Both the position numbers and the translations under genes were made by a program. Below are positions 8,161 to 17,109 of a stretch of 64,000 nt of DNA, one piece after another. The notes beneath the pieces were generated by a model, which worked only from the letters and a program-made list of their open reading frames with translations, did not search any database and was not told the DNA's origin. Every line of letters begins with the position of its first letter. The stretch's first letter is position 1. The stretch spans positions 124,001 through 188,000 of the forward strand of contig NZ_CP170544.1 of assembly GCF_042693015.1 (NCBI RefSeq), read 5' to 3'. Origin of the DNA: Sphingomonas_E sp042693015 (GTDB lineage Bacteria; Pseudomonadota; Alphaproteobacteria; Sphingomonadales; Sphingomonadaceae).

Positions 8161-10482
8161 TCAGAAGTTATACTTGAGCTGCGCGCCGAAATAGCGATCC
8201 ACGTCGCGCGGCAGCAGATAACGGTAGCTGCCGCCGGGGCCGCCCGGCGTGATCAAAGTCGCGTAGCTGGTATCGGTCAGGTTGCGGCCGATGAAGTTCA
8301 CCCGCCACACGCCGTTCGGATCGACCAGCGCGATATTGGCATCAACCAGCGCGTAGCCGTCGATGGTGATCGCATTGCGGACCGGGCCGGCCTCCTGCAA
8401 GGTCGAAACCTGATCGCTGGTCAATGACACCTGGCCGCCCAGCTCGACATCGGCGAAACCGCCGGTCTCGATGGTGTAGGTGGCCGAGACATTGCCCTTC
8501 CACTTCGGTGCGAGCGGAAGCTGTTCGCCATGGCGATCGCTCTGACCCGGCTGGGTGATGTTGAAGCGGTCGATCTCAGCATCGGTGTAGGCAAGGCCCG
8601 CGCTCAGCGTGAAGTTCCGGACCGGACGGATCACCGACTCGATCTCGAAACCCTGCGTGGTGATGGTGCCGGCATTGGTGAGCTGGGTGACGGTGCTCAC
8701 ATTCGGCGGCGTGCCGATCTGGACGAAGCCGTTGGCTTGGAAGTCCTTATACTTGGCATAGAACAAGGCGGTGTTCAGCGTGAACGCCCCGTCCGCCGTG
8801 CGGAACTTCGCGCCGACTTCATAGGCGTCCGACGTTTCCGGATCGAGCGGATCGAGCTGGTTCAGATTCTGATTGAAGAACACGTTGAACGCCGGGCCCT
8901 TATACCCTTGCGAATAGGTCGCGTAGGTCATCAGGTCGTCGGTCACGTCAAACTGGGCGCCCGCCTTGAACGAGAAATCGTCGTTCTTGACCTTGAACCG
9001 CTGATCGAAGGCGGTGGCGAGTACGCCGGGCCCACCGACTGCGGAAGCGGTGCGGATGTTGAACGCCTTCAGATCGTCATGCGTGTAACGGCCGCCCGCG
9101 ATGACGCGGAAGCTGTCACTGATGTTGAAGGTGAGGTTGCCGTAGAGCGCGGCATTGTTGAAGGTCGAGCCGAAATTGCCGACCGCGCTCGGGAAGGTGA
9201 GCGTGGACGAACCTGGCGCGCAGGGGGTAAGGCCCGGCGCCACTGGCGGCAGCGTCGTCGCGGTGCAGACGATGTCGTCGCGCTGGAAGGTCCGTTCCTG
9301 CTTGGCCCAGTAATAGAAGCCGCCGACGACATATTCGACGAACTGGTCGCCGGGCGAGGTCAGGCGGATTTCCTGCGTGAAGGTCTTGGACGGCTGCGGC
9401 CCGAAATCGAGCTGCTGGAAGCCGCCGCCCTGCGAATAGACGGTGTCGATGAAATCGCCGTCGCGGATGCCGTAGTTGCGATAATAGCGATAGGCCGTGA
9501 TCGAGGTGAAGGTGCCCGCGGCGCCGACATCCAGATCGCCCTGGAGAGACACGCCCCAGCTCTTTTCCTTGGTGCGGGTCAGCGTGTTCTGGCGGATCTG
9601 GCGGGTCGCGTCACCCTTGATATCGATGCCGTCGACTGCGCCGGCCAGTGCGCCAGCCGGCAGCGTGCCGACCACTTCGGCGCAGCAATCGCTGTCCTGC
9701 TGGCGATAGTCGCCGATGAGCGTGAAGGAGAGATTGTCGGTCGCTTCGGCGGTGATGACGCCGCGGATGCCGTAGCGTTCATAGCCGTTGACGGTGCGAT
9801 CGAGCGTGATGTTGCGGACGGTGCCGTCGAACCAGGCATAGGATGCGACCCAGCGGCTCTTGATCGTGTCGCTGATCGGCAGATCGACCGCGGCGCGGAT
9901 CTTATATTCCTCGTCGGTGGTGACGGTGCCTTCGACATAGCCGCCGAAATCGCTGCCAGGCTTCTTGGTGACGACACTGATCACGCCGGCCGAGGCATTC
10001 TTGCCGAACAGCGTGCCCTGCGGCCCGCGCAGCACTTCGATCCGCTCGACGTCGTAAAGATCGCCGAACGCTTCGCCGGCGCGGGCAAAGGTCACGCCAT
10101 CGACGACGAAGCCGACCGAGGGTTCCGCCGCGATCGAGAAGTTGATCGTGCCGACGCCGCGCAGGAACAAAGTGGAATCGAGGCTGGTGGCGCTGTCCTT
10201 GAAGTTCAGGCTGGGGACGAGCTGCTGCAGCGACTGGATGTTGACGCCGCCGCGCTGTTCGAACTGGGCTGCGGAGACGACGCTGACGGCCGCCGGCACG
10301 TCCTGAAGATTTTCGGTGCGCTTCTGGGCGGTGACGACGATTTCGCCGGGATCGGCGGCGTCCGCGGCCTGTTCGGCCGGCTCCTGCGCCAAAGCGGGGG
10401 CGGCGAGGGCGACGGCGCACACACCTGCCAGCGTTGTCAGGCGAATCGCGTGAAACGGCGCGAAACGATTAAGAACAGGCAT
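8161..10482 (-). CDS. TonB-dependent outer-membrane receptor (candidate sulfoquinovosyl-compound importer)
   Basis: A 773-residue receptor. ATG at 10482 has AGGGAGGA upstream and opens a signal peptide ending PALAQ. A TonB-box-like segment GEIVVTAQKR follows, then the plug domain (LRGVGTINFSIAAEPSVGF, VEVLRGPQGTLFGKN type motif seen as IEVLRGPQGTLFGKNASAG), then a 22-strand barrel ending in LKYNF. Such receptors move large ligands across the outer membrane using TonB energy. The gene is divergent from a GH31 sulfoquinovosidase-like gene with a LacI-type operator between them, so import of a sulfoquinovosyl glycoside is inferred. The receptor itself gives no direct substrate evidence. Confidence 0.93.
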   Translation of the reverse strand: MPVLNRFAPFHAIRLTTLAGVCAVALAAPALAQEPAEQAADAADPGEIVVTAQKRTENLQDVPAAVSVVSAAQFEQRGGVNIQSLQQLVPSLNFKDSATSLDSTLFLRGVGTINFSIAAEPSVGFVVDGVTFARAGEAFGDLYDVERIEVLRGPQGTLFGKNASAGVISVVTKKPGSDFGGYVEGTVTTDEEYKIRAAVDLPISDTIKSRWVASYAWFDGTVRNITLDRTVNGYERYGIRGVITAEATDNLSFTLIGDYRQQDSDCCAEVVGTLPAGALAGAVDGIDIKGDATRQIRQNTLTRTKEKSWGVSLQGDLDVGAAGTFTSITAYRYYRNYGIRDGDFIDTVYSQGGGFQQLDFGPQPSKTFTQEIRLTSPGDQFVEYVVGGFYYWAKQERTFQRDDIVCTATTLPPVAPGLTPCAPGSSTLTFPSAVGNFGSTFNNAALYGNLTFNISDSFRVIAGGRYTHDDLKAFNIRTASAVGGPGVLATAFDQRFKVKNDDFSFKAGAQFDVTDDLMTYATYSQGYKGPAFNVFFNQNLNQLDPLDPETSDAYEVGAKFRTADGAFTLNTALFYAKYKDFQANGFVQIGTPPNVSTVTQLTNAGTITTQGFEIESVIRPVRNFTLSAGLAYTDAEIDRFNITQPGQSDRHGEQLPLAPKWKGNVSATYTIETGGFADVELGGQVSLTSDQVSTLQEAGPVRNAITIDGYALVDANIALVDPNGVWRVNFIGRNLTDTSYATLITPGGPGGSYRYLLPRDVDRYFGAQLKYNF

Positions 10483-10641
10483 TCGGTCCTCCCTGAAAAA
10501 TCGGGCGCAGTTCATGCCCAATGGGGCCGCAAGCGCCTCTTGCCCGGCCCAACGCCTAGGCTTCGGCCAAAGCAGTGTCAATACTATCCAATTGATAGAG
10601 AAAATTGTGGCTCAGCAATGTGCTTTTCAGGTCAGCCTAAT

Positions 10642-10657
10642 ATGCTATCGCTGTCAT
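10642..10657. promoter_or_regulatory. LacI-type operator A (upstream of the GH31 gene)
   Basis: ATGCTATCGCTGTCAT at 10642-10657 fits the LacI/GalR-family pattern TGnnAnCGnTnnCA with a central CG. It lies 20 nt before the GH31 start and 160 nt before the divergent receptor start. Closely similar sequences occur at 17053-17068 and 17122-17137 in the same locus. The binding protein is inferred to be the LacI regulator at 12695-13699. Confidence 0.65.
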
Positions 10658-10677
10658 AAACCCGGGAGAGGACGGAC

Positions 10678-12672
10678 ATGCGCATTGTCAGATTGGCCGA
10701 TGGCTTCGAGCTGCACGTCGGAGAGACGGTCGTTATTCGGCATTTGCCTAATAATCCGGCGTTTTTCGTGGGCGCGGGACGGCCGCTGATCGACATGTAT
10801 CGTGGGAATTTCGCCATCGAGGATCGCATCGATGAGCGCGTCGCGCTGCGGGATGCCGTGGTGGCGGGCGATCATATCGCGCTGGCGGCGGCCGCGGGGC
10901 AGCCGCCGCTGCTTTTCCTGGAGGTGGTCGACGGCGCGGTGGAGGTCCGTCCCGCGGGGGAGGGCTTCAACCGCTTCTGGATGCGCCTCGTGGCCGAGAC
11001 CGGCGAGCGGCTGTGGGGCGGGGGCGAGCAGATGTCCTATTTCGACATGGCCGGCCGCCGTTTTCCGTTGTGGACATCGGAGCCCGGCGTCGGGCGCGAC
11101 AAGAGCACGCAGCTTACCTGGCAGGCGGATGTCACTGGCAAATCGGGCGGCGATTATTGGAACACCAATTATCCGCAGCCGACCTTCGTCTCCTCGCGCC
11201 GTTACGCGCTGCACGTCGAAACCAATGCTTTTGCGGCTTTCGATTTCCGCGACGCGGCGTTCCACGAGATCGAAGCCTGGGAAATGCCGGCGCGGATCGA
11301 GGCGTGGGCGGCACCCACTTTCGTCGATTTGGTGAGCCAGCTTTCAACGCGCTTCGGCCGCCAGCCGCGCCTGCCCGATTGGGCGATCGGCGGCGCGATC
11401 GTCGGGCTGAAGGATGGCGAGCGCAGCTTCGAGCGGTTGGAAAGCTTCATCGCGGCGGGCGCCGAGGTGTCGGCTTTGTGGTGCGAGGATTGGGTCGGGT
11501 TGCGCGTCACCAGCTTCGGCAAGCGGCTGTTCTGGGACTGGAAGGCGAATGCCACGCGCTATCCCGATCTTGCGGGGCGCATCGCTGCGCTGGCGGAGCG
11601 GGGTATCCGCTTCATGGGCTATGTGAACCCCTATCTCGCCGCCGACGGAACCCAATATGGGGAGGCAGCCGAGCGCGGCTACCTGGCGCTGAGGCAGGAC
11701 AGCGACGACATCTATCTTGTCGATTTCGGCGAGTTCGATTGCGGCGTGGTCGATTTCACCAACCCGGATGCCGCGGCCTGGTTCGCCGAACGGATCATCG
11801 GGCAGGAGATGCTCGATTTCGGCCTTTCCGGCTGGATGGCCGATTTCGGCGAATATCTGCCGGTCGATGTCCGGCTGTCCAACGGTGTGGACGGCATGCT
11901 GATGCACAATCCCTGGCCGACCATCTGGGCCAAGGTGAATGCCGATGCGGTGGAAAGCCGCGGCAAGACCGGTGAGGCGGTGTTCTTCATGCGCGCGGGC
12001 TGGACCGGGGTGCAGGCCTATTGCCCTTTGCTCTGGGCGGGCGACCAGTCGGTCGACTTCACGCGCCATGACGGCATCGGCACGGTGATCCGCGCTGCGC
12101 TGTCATCGGGAATGCTCGGCAATGCCTATCACCACAGCGATATCGGCGGTTACACCTCGCTGTTCGGCAATGTGCGGACGGCCGAACTGATCATGCGCTG
12201 GAGCGAGATGGCGGCCTTCACGCCGGTGATGCGCAGCCATGAGGGCAACCGGCCGGACGAGAATCTCCAGATCGACGGCGATCCGCAAGTCCTTGCCCAT
12301 TTTGCGCGGATGACGCGGATTCACGTCGCGCTCGCGCCCTATGTGGCGGGGCTGTGCGACGAGGCGGCGGCGACGGGCGCGCCGCTGCAACGCCCGCTTT
12401 TCCTGCATTTCGAGGAGGATGCCGACTGTTACGGCGTGGAGACGGCCTATCTTTATGGTCCCGATCTGCTGGTAGCGCCGGTGATCGAGGCGGGTGCGGA
12501 ACGCTGGCCTGTCTATCTGCCGGCGGGCGCGGAGTGGGTGCATGTATGGAGCGGAGAGCGTCATACGGGCGGGCAGACGGTGGAGGTTGCGGCACCGATC
12601 GGATCGCCGCCGCTGTTCTGGCGGGCGGGCAGCGCGCATGAGGCGCTGTTCGCGGGGCTTGCGTCCGTCTGA
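10678..12672 (+). CDS. GH31 alpha-glycosidase, sulfoquinovosidase-type (YihQ/SmoI-like)
   Basis: A 664-residue GH31 enzyme with no signal peptide, so probably cytoplasmic. The nucleophile is Asp389 in GWMADFGEYLP and the acid/base Asp456 in WAGDQSVDF; both contexts are those of sulfoquinovosidases, and the 67-residue spacing equals that recalled for E. coli YihQ (D405/D472). The sulfonate-binding positions read Lys245 (VGLKDGE), Glu270 (WCEDW), Arg283 (FGKR), Trp286 (LFW) and Tyr492 (GGYTSLF), matching the K-E-R-W-Y set known for the Agrobacterium enzyme. It would release sulfoquinovose from sulfoquinovosyl glycerol or related glycosides. Followed after 22 nt by a LacI gene. Confidence 0.88.
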   Translation: MRIVRLADGFELHVGETVVIRHLPNNPAFFVGAGRPLIDMYRGNFAIEDRIDERVALRDAVVAGDHIALAAAAGQPPLLFLEVVDGAVEVRPAGEGFNRFWMRLVAETGERLWGGGEQMSYFDMAGRRFPLWTSEPGVGRDKSTQLTWQADVTGKSGGDYWNTNYPQPTFVSSRRYALHVETNAFAAFDFRDAAFHEIEAWEMPARIEAWAAPTFVDLVSQLSTRFGRQPRLPDWAIGGAIVGLKDGERSFERLESFIAAGAEVSALWCEDWVGLRVTSFGKRLFWDWKANATRYPDLAGRIAALAERGIRFMGYVNPYLAADGTQYGEAAERGYLALRQDSDDIYLVDFGEFDCGVVDFTNPDAAAWFAERIIGQEMLDFGLSGWMADFGEYLPVDVRLSNGVDGMLMHNPWPTIWAKVNADAVESRGKTGEAVFFMRAGWTGVQAYCPLLWAGDQSVDFTRHDGIGTVIRAALSSGMLGNAYHHSDIGGYTSLFGNVRTAELIMRWSEMAAFTPVMRSHEGNRPDENLQIDGDPQVLAHFARMTRIHVALAPYVAGLCDEAAATGAPLQRPLFLHFEEDADCYGVETAYLYGPDLLVAPVIEAGAERWPVYLPAGAEWVHVWSGERHTGGQTVEVAAPIGSPPLFWRAGSAHEALFAGLASV

Positions 12673-12694
12673 CCGCTCGCCATAGTCGCGACAT

Positions 12695-13699
12695 ATGCGC
12701 ACCACCATCAAGGATGTCTCCGTCGCCGCGGGCGTGTCGATCAAGACCGTCTCGCGCGTCCTCAACAAGGAAAAATACGTCAAGGAGGAGACGCGCCGGA
12801 AGGTCGAGGAGGCCGTTTCCGCGCTGAACTTCAGCCCGAGCCTCGCGGCGAGGACGCTTGCGGGGCGGCGATCCTTCCAGATCGCTTTGCTCTACGACAA
12901 CCATAGCCCCTACTACATCCACCAGATCCAGGACGGCGTGTGGGGCCGCTGCCGTGAACAGGGCGTGCGGCTGCTCGCCCAGCCGACCGACGTGGATTCG
13001 GCGACCTTGGCGCAGGATGTCGGCGGGCTGATCGACGAGACGCATGTCGACGGCGTCATCCTGTCTTCGCCCGTGACCGATGCGGCGCCGGTGCTGGAGG
13101 AACTGGAGCGGCGCGGCATTCCCTTCGTCCGCATTTCGCCCGGCACCAACCACGCACTCACCTCATCGGTGTTCATGGATGATGTGCAGGCCGCGGACGA
13201 CATGACGACGCACCTGATCAATGAGGGGCATCGGCGGATCGGCTTCATCATCGGCCATCCCAACCATATGGCGAGCGACCAGCGGCTGTTCGGCTATCGC
13301 CGCGCACTCGACCGTGCCGGCATCCCGTTCGAGCCGAGCCTGGTGCGGCAGGGTTTCTTCGACTTCACCAGCGGTGCCGAAGCCGCCGAGGCGCTGCTCG
13401 ACCTGCCCGAGCCGCCGACCGCGATCTTCGCCAGCAATGACGATATGGCGGCGGGCGTGCTCGCGGTCGCGCATCGCAGCGGCATCGCGGTGCCGGCGGA
13501 CCTATCGGTCGCGGGCTTCGACGATACCGATCTCGCCCAGCTCGTCTGGCCGCCGCTGACGACGATCCGCCAGCCGACCCGCGAACTGGCCTATACCGCT
13601 GCGAGCCTGCTTTTCGGCATGGACGGTGGCGTCGAGCATCGCCGCTTGCAGCATGAGGTGGTGGTCCGCGATTCCACCGCGCGACGGAAGGGGCGGTAG
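12695..13699 (+). CDS. LacI family transcriptional regulator of the sulfo locus
   Basis: A 334-residue repressor-type protein. The N-terminal helix-turn-helix and hinge are clear: TTIKDVSVAAGVSIKTVSRV, then LNFSPSLAARTLAGRRS. The periplasmic-binding-like core follows, with MDDVQAADDMTTHLINEGH and FASNDDMAAGVLAVAH. It lies 22 nt after the GH31 gene and is probably co-transcribed. Three LacI-type operators in the locus are its likely targets, with a sulfoquinovose-related inducer; both points are inference. Confidence 0.92.
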   Translation: MRTTIKDVSVAAGVSIKTVSRVLNKEKYVKEETRRKVEEAVSALNFSPSLAARTLAGRRSFQIALLYDNHSPYYIHQIQDGVWGRCREQGVRLLAQPTDVDSATLAQDVGGLIDETHVDGVILSSPVTDAAPVLEELERRGIPFVRISPGTNHALTSSVFMDDVQAADDMTTHLINEGHRRIGFIIGHPNHMASDQRLFGYRRALDRAGIPFEPSLVRQGFFDFTSGAEAAEALLDLPEPPTAIFASNDDMAAGVLAVAHRSGIAVPADLSVAGFDDTDLAQLVWPPLTTIRQPTRELAYTAASLLFGMDGGVEHRRLQHEVVVRDSTARRKGR

Positions 13700-13718
13700 G
13701 TCGGTGACGTTCCGGCGC

Positions 13719-14411
13719 TCAGCTTTGCCCAATGGGAGCGGCAAAGGAGGCCGGCCCTGACGGTGGATATTCGGGAAGCGGGATCGATGCCGTGGAGAAG
13801 GGCGAGATCGTGCGCCAGCCCAGTGTGCCATAAAGGGCGCGGCCTTCTTCCGTAGCGACCAGAAGTTCAGGCGTCCGGTGACGCTGTTTGGTCCGCTGGA
13901 GCGCCGCCATCATGATGCTTCCCAGCCCCTTTCGATAATGTGCAGGCTCGGTAATGATCCGATCATAGACGAAGGCGTCCGTCGTCTCGACGGCGTAACC
14001 GCTCGCCGCCAGCAGACCCGTCTCCGATACTATTCGCACTTCCGCGACCATGCCGTCGCGTCGGACCTCGATCCTGTATCCAGCCGGCAATGGCCGATCC
14101 GGATGGGCGGCGCTTGCCTGCATGAAATAGCCGGGCGGGTGGAGCGACCAGTTTTGCGGCAGCGCCGATCGCAAATCCTCGGCTTTGCCGCAAAGCTTGA
14201 GGAAATGACGAGGCTCATCAAGCGAATAAGCAAGCTCCCTGAGGCCCGCGCCGATCGTCGGGAAAACCCAGCGCTTAATCTCGGCCTCGCCATTGGTGTC
14301 GACCCGAAAGCCGCCGCGATCGGCGACCGGTGCTGGCAATCCTCGTCCGATCGATCGGGCGGAAAGCCAGGCATTTACAGTGTGAGAGGTAATGCCTGTG
14401 TCGCTCATCAT
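13719..14411 (-). CDS. GNAT family N-acetyltransferase
   Basis: A protein of about 230 residues whose C-terminal half shows the GNAT fold: the acetyl-CoA loop in HYRKGLGSIMMAAL, and the end motif ALYGTLGWRTISPF. The N-terminal half (residues 1-110) has no motif I recognise. An upstream in-frame extension to 14543 looks like non-coding translation; the paired ATGs at 14411 and 14408 fit better, although no strong Shine-Dalgarno sequence is seen. It is convergent with the LacI gene and antisense in direction to the sulfo genes around it, so a role in that pathway is doubtful. Confidence 0.75.
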   Translation of the reverse strand: MMSDTGITSHTVNAWLSARSIGRGLPAPVADRGGFRVDTNGEAEIKRWVFPTIGAGLRELAYSLDEPRHFLKLCGKAEDLRSALPQNWSLHPPGYFMQASAAHPDRPLPAGYRIEVRRDGMVAEVRIVSETGLLAASGYAVETTDAFVYDRIITEPAHYRKGLGSIMMAALQRTKQRHRTPELLVATEEGRALYGTLGWRTISPFSTASIPLPEYPPSGPASFAAPIGQS

Positions 14412-14479
14412 CTGCTTGTGGCGGAAGTCGCTTGAGCATGGAAGGCGCTCCCCGAGACGAGCTCGGGGAGGATTAGCGG

Positions 14480-15859
14480 TCAGCCCTTCCGCGCCACTTT
14501 CGGTGGCTGCCAGCTTCCGTCGAGAATGGCCTGCTTGCCCCAATAAGCGCGGATGTAGAGCGAGAAGTGACCGTCGGGCGCGGGGAGCCAGTTGCTTTCC
14601 TTGTCCGCACCCGGCGATTTCGCGCCGGCATGGAGCGTCAGCGATCCGTCCGCATTGCGCTGGAGCGCCTTGTTCTTGGTGCCCAGCGAATAGCGGCCGA
14701 GCGGGTTGGGGTGGAAGAAATGGTGCTGGTTGTAGAGCGTCAATGACCAGAAACCGTCGACCGGTGGTTCCTGCCCGGCGGGGAAGGTCACTTCATAGCT
14801 GCCGCTGCCATCGAGCGGCGCGCCGTCGGCGTCTTCATCCGTATAGAAATACTGGGTTTCTTCCGGCTTGTTGTCGAACATGTTCGATTTGGCGCCAGCG
14901 GTGCGGTTGAAATAGTCGATGCCCCAGCGGGCATTGTTGGTCGATCGGTTCCAGCCGTTGCCGGCCGGGCGGCCATTGTGCCGCCATTCGAAGAACTTCT
15001 TGATGATCTGCTGCTCTGCTTCCTGCGCAGCCTCGACCATCGCCGCCTTGATCTCCGGATGCTTGGCGGCAGCATCAAGGATTAGGCGGAACTGTGCGTA
15101 GAGTGCTTCCTCGCCGGGCAATGGATCGACGACATCGAGGATGGCGGGAAGCTGGTCGAAAAAGGTCTCGGGCGGAACCCATTGGGTTTCGCCGCCGCCA
15201 TCGGATTGCGGGCCGGCAAGGGCCGGCGCGTTGCGCCAGTCGGTCTGCTTCACCGTGCCGTCATACTCCGCGAGAGGATAGGCATTGATCTGGTTGATGA
15301 CCAGCTGGATCGCCTCGCGATCCTCGTCCGTGTCGTCGAGGAAGACACGCGGGATCATGTTCGCCAGTTCGGTGGGACTGCGGAACACGCCGGCGATGCC
15401 CGCGGGCACCTCACCTTTCCAATTGGGCCCGACGAGAAGGTAGAAGCCCGGCTTGGTGCCATATTGCTTGCCGACATCGGCGAACTGGTCGGTGCGCGCA
15501 TCATAGATGGCATAAACCCAGAAGCGGTCGCCGAAGTCGGGCACCTGGATCACCACCGGCTCCTCGTCGAGCGCTAAAGGGGCGAAGCCATAGACCACGT
15601 CCTGATTGGGGCAGGTGATGATGTTCTGGTTGGGCTCGACATAATCGTAGAGCATCCCGACCCGGCTGCGCGGCGCGGCCGGCAATATGCCGTTGAGCCG
15701 CCCCGGTTCCGGCACGCGGCTCATCGCGACGCGGCGGTTATATTGGTTCACGATCGGCCAGCCCCAGATGAAGGCGAGGGTCGCGATCGCCTTCGCATAT
15801 TCGGGAAACATCACCACGCCCGTGGCGGGCTGGGCGATGGGCTTGGCGGCGTCGGCCAT
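14480..15859 (-). CDS. DUF1254/DUF1214 domain-containing protein
   Basis: A 459-residue protein with the DUF1254 part first (FIWGWPIVNQYNRR, NQDVVYGFAPLALDEEP, GDRFWVYAIYDARTDQF) and the DUF1214 part at the C-terminus (PVDGFWSLTLYNQHHFF, RYSLGT, SLYIRAYWG). These two domains nearly always occur together. Their function is not firmly known, although members are common beside catabolic genes in sphingomonads. No signal peptide is present at the chosen ATG, unlike many relatives. It sits inside the sulfo locus but on its own; no function is proposed. Confidence 0.85.
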   Translation of the reverse strand: MADAAKPIAQPATGVVMFPEYAKAIATLAFIWGWPIVNQYNRRVAMSRVPEPGRLNGILPAAPRSRVGMLYDYVEPNQNIITCPNQDVVYGFAPLALDEEPVVIQVPDFGDRFWVYAIYDARTDQFADVGKQYGTKPGFYLLVGPNWKGEVPAGIAGVFRSPTELANMIPRVFLDDTDEDREAIQLVINQINAYPLAEYDGTVKQTDWRNAPALAGPQSDGGGETQWVPPETFFDQLPAILDVVDPLPGEEALYAQFRLILDAAAKHPEIKAAMVEAAQEAEQQIIKKFFEWRHNGRPAGNGWNRSTNNARWGIDYFNRTAGAKSNMFDNKPEETQYFYTDEDADGAPLDGSGSYEVTFPAGQEPPVDGFWSLTLYNQHHFFHPNPLGRYSLGTKNKALQRNADGSLTLHAGAKSPGADKESNWLPAPDGHFSLYIRAYWGKQAILDGSWQPPKVARKG

Positions 15860-15968
15860 GTGGAAAGCTCCTGATTCCGGAACCGGGATCAGGGGAAATT
15901 AGCCGCTACGCCTGTCGCAACCATCGGGTGAATCCCCGAACATGCGCGGGGAATTGCCCGGTCGATCG

Positions 15969-17033
15969 TCAGCCGATCAGCCAGACCGCCGCGGCGGCCG
16001 ACAGCGCCAGCGCCACCAAAGTCGAGCCAACGATCACCAGCAGCGGGCGGGGACCGCTTTCGAGGAGGGTCTGCATCGGCGAGCGGATGCCGGTGGCGGT
16101 GACGGCGCAGGCGAGGAGCGCGGCGGCACCGCTTTCGGCGGCCTCGTCGACGAAGGGCGGGACGATGCCGGTGGAGTTGAGCGCGGCGAGCCCGAAGAAG
16201 CCCATTACGAACCAGGGAAGGCCGGCAAGCTTGGCCTTGCGGCCATCCTCCGCCGGGAAGAACCAGGCGATGGCGGCGAGTGCGGGGGCGAGCAGGGCGA
16301 CGCGGCTCAACTTGGCGATCGCGGCGGTTTCGCCGGCATGCTGCGAATAGGAATAGCCGGCGCCGAGTGCCTGGGCGACATCGTGGATCGAGGCGCCGAG
16401 CATGAAGCCGGCGGCGGTGTCTCCCAGGCCGAACTGATGCGCGATCAGCGGATAGCCGACCATCGCCAGCGAGCTTGCCGCGGAGATGCCGACGAGGACT
16501 AAGGCGAGCTGCGCCTGGTTAGCGCGCTTTTCGCCGAGTACGGTGGCGATGGCGAGCGCGGCCGATGCTCCGCAGATCGCAACCGCGCCGCCGGCGAGCG
16601 CACCGAACGCCGCGCCGAAGCCGAGCAGGCGGGCGAGGGCGACACCGGAAAGCAATGTCAGCGCCAGGATGACGACGATGGCCGCCAGCGCGACGGGGCC
16701 GAGGTCGACGATCTGCCCGAGCGTGATTCGCGCGCCGACCAGCACGATCCCCCAGCGCAGCAGCGTGCGTGAGGCGAAGGCGAGGCCGGGCGACAGGCGC
16801 GCATCGGCGCTGAGGAAATTGAGCGCGAGGCCGACGAGCAGCGCCATCAAGGTGAGCGGCGCGCCATAGCGTTCAGACAGATAGGCCGCGGCCAGCGTCG
16901 CCAGCGCGGTGACGATCAGGCCGGGGACATAATCCTTCCAGCCGACGGCGGGCGTCGGTTCGAGGTCGCCGTAGAGATCGGCGGCGGCGGGCAGGGTGGG
17001 GCCGGGAAATTCGGTCTTCAACTTGGTCCTCAC
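15969..17033 (-). CDS. YeiH/UPF0324 family putative sulfite/sulfate exporter
   Basis: A 354-residue inner-membrane protein with about ten hydrophobic segments and the family motif GGAVAICGASAALAIATVLG. Other typical stretches are GASIHDVAQALGAGY and ALNSTGIVPP. This family (Cons_hypoth698) is annotated as a putative sulfate/sulfite exporter and often accompanies sulfonate desulfonation genes. Here it is divergent from the aldo/keto reductase and SsuD-like monooxygenase genes, with LacI-type operators in and beside the shared 76-nt gap. Export of sulfite or sulfate released from sulfoquinovose is inferred from this context. Confidence 0.87.
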   Translation of the reverse strand: MRTKLKTEFPGPTLPAAADLYGDLEPTPAVGWKDYVPGLIVTALATLAAAYLSERYGAPLTLMALLVGLALNFLSADARLSPGLAFASRTLLRWGIVLVGARITLGQIVDLGPVALAAIVVILALTLLSGVALARLLGFGAAFGALAGGAVAICGASAALAIATVLGEKRANQAQLALVLVGISAASSLAMVGYPLIAHQFGLGDTAAGFMLGASIHDVAQALGAGYSYSQHAGETAAIAKLSRVALLAPALAAIAWFFPAEDGRKAKLAGLPWFVMGFFGLAALNSTGIVPPFVDEAAESGAAALLACAVTATGIRSPMQTLLESGPRPLLVIVGSTLVALALSAAAAVWLIG

Positions 17034-17052
17034 GGGCAGGGCCGGACAATTT

Positions 17053-17068
17053 CAGACAGCGTTATCAT
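17053..17068. promoter_or_regulatory. LacI-type operator B (exporter / reductase intergenic)
   Basis: CAGACAGCGTTATCAT matches the TGnnAnCGnTnnCA pattern at all but one defined position. It shares the core GACAGCGnTAnCAT with operator A read on the other strand. It lies 20 nt upstream of the exporter start. Confidence 0.6.
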
Positions 17069-17109
17069 ATTTTTTCCGGAAGGCTCGACTTTTCGTAGGC
17101 GGGGGGCGT

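Noticed and set aside
8530..10659. Long plus-strand open frame antisense to the first TonB receptor
   Set aside because: Overlaps a complete receptor gene and has the composition of an antisense shadow.
12670..12696. CATAGTCGCGACATATG before lacI as a fourth operator
   Set aside because: It has a central palindrome GTCGCGAC but does not fit the TGnnAnCGnTnnCA pattern of the three other sites.
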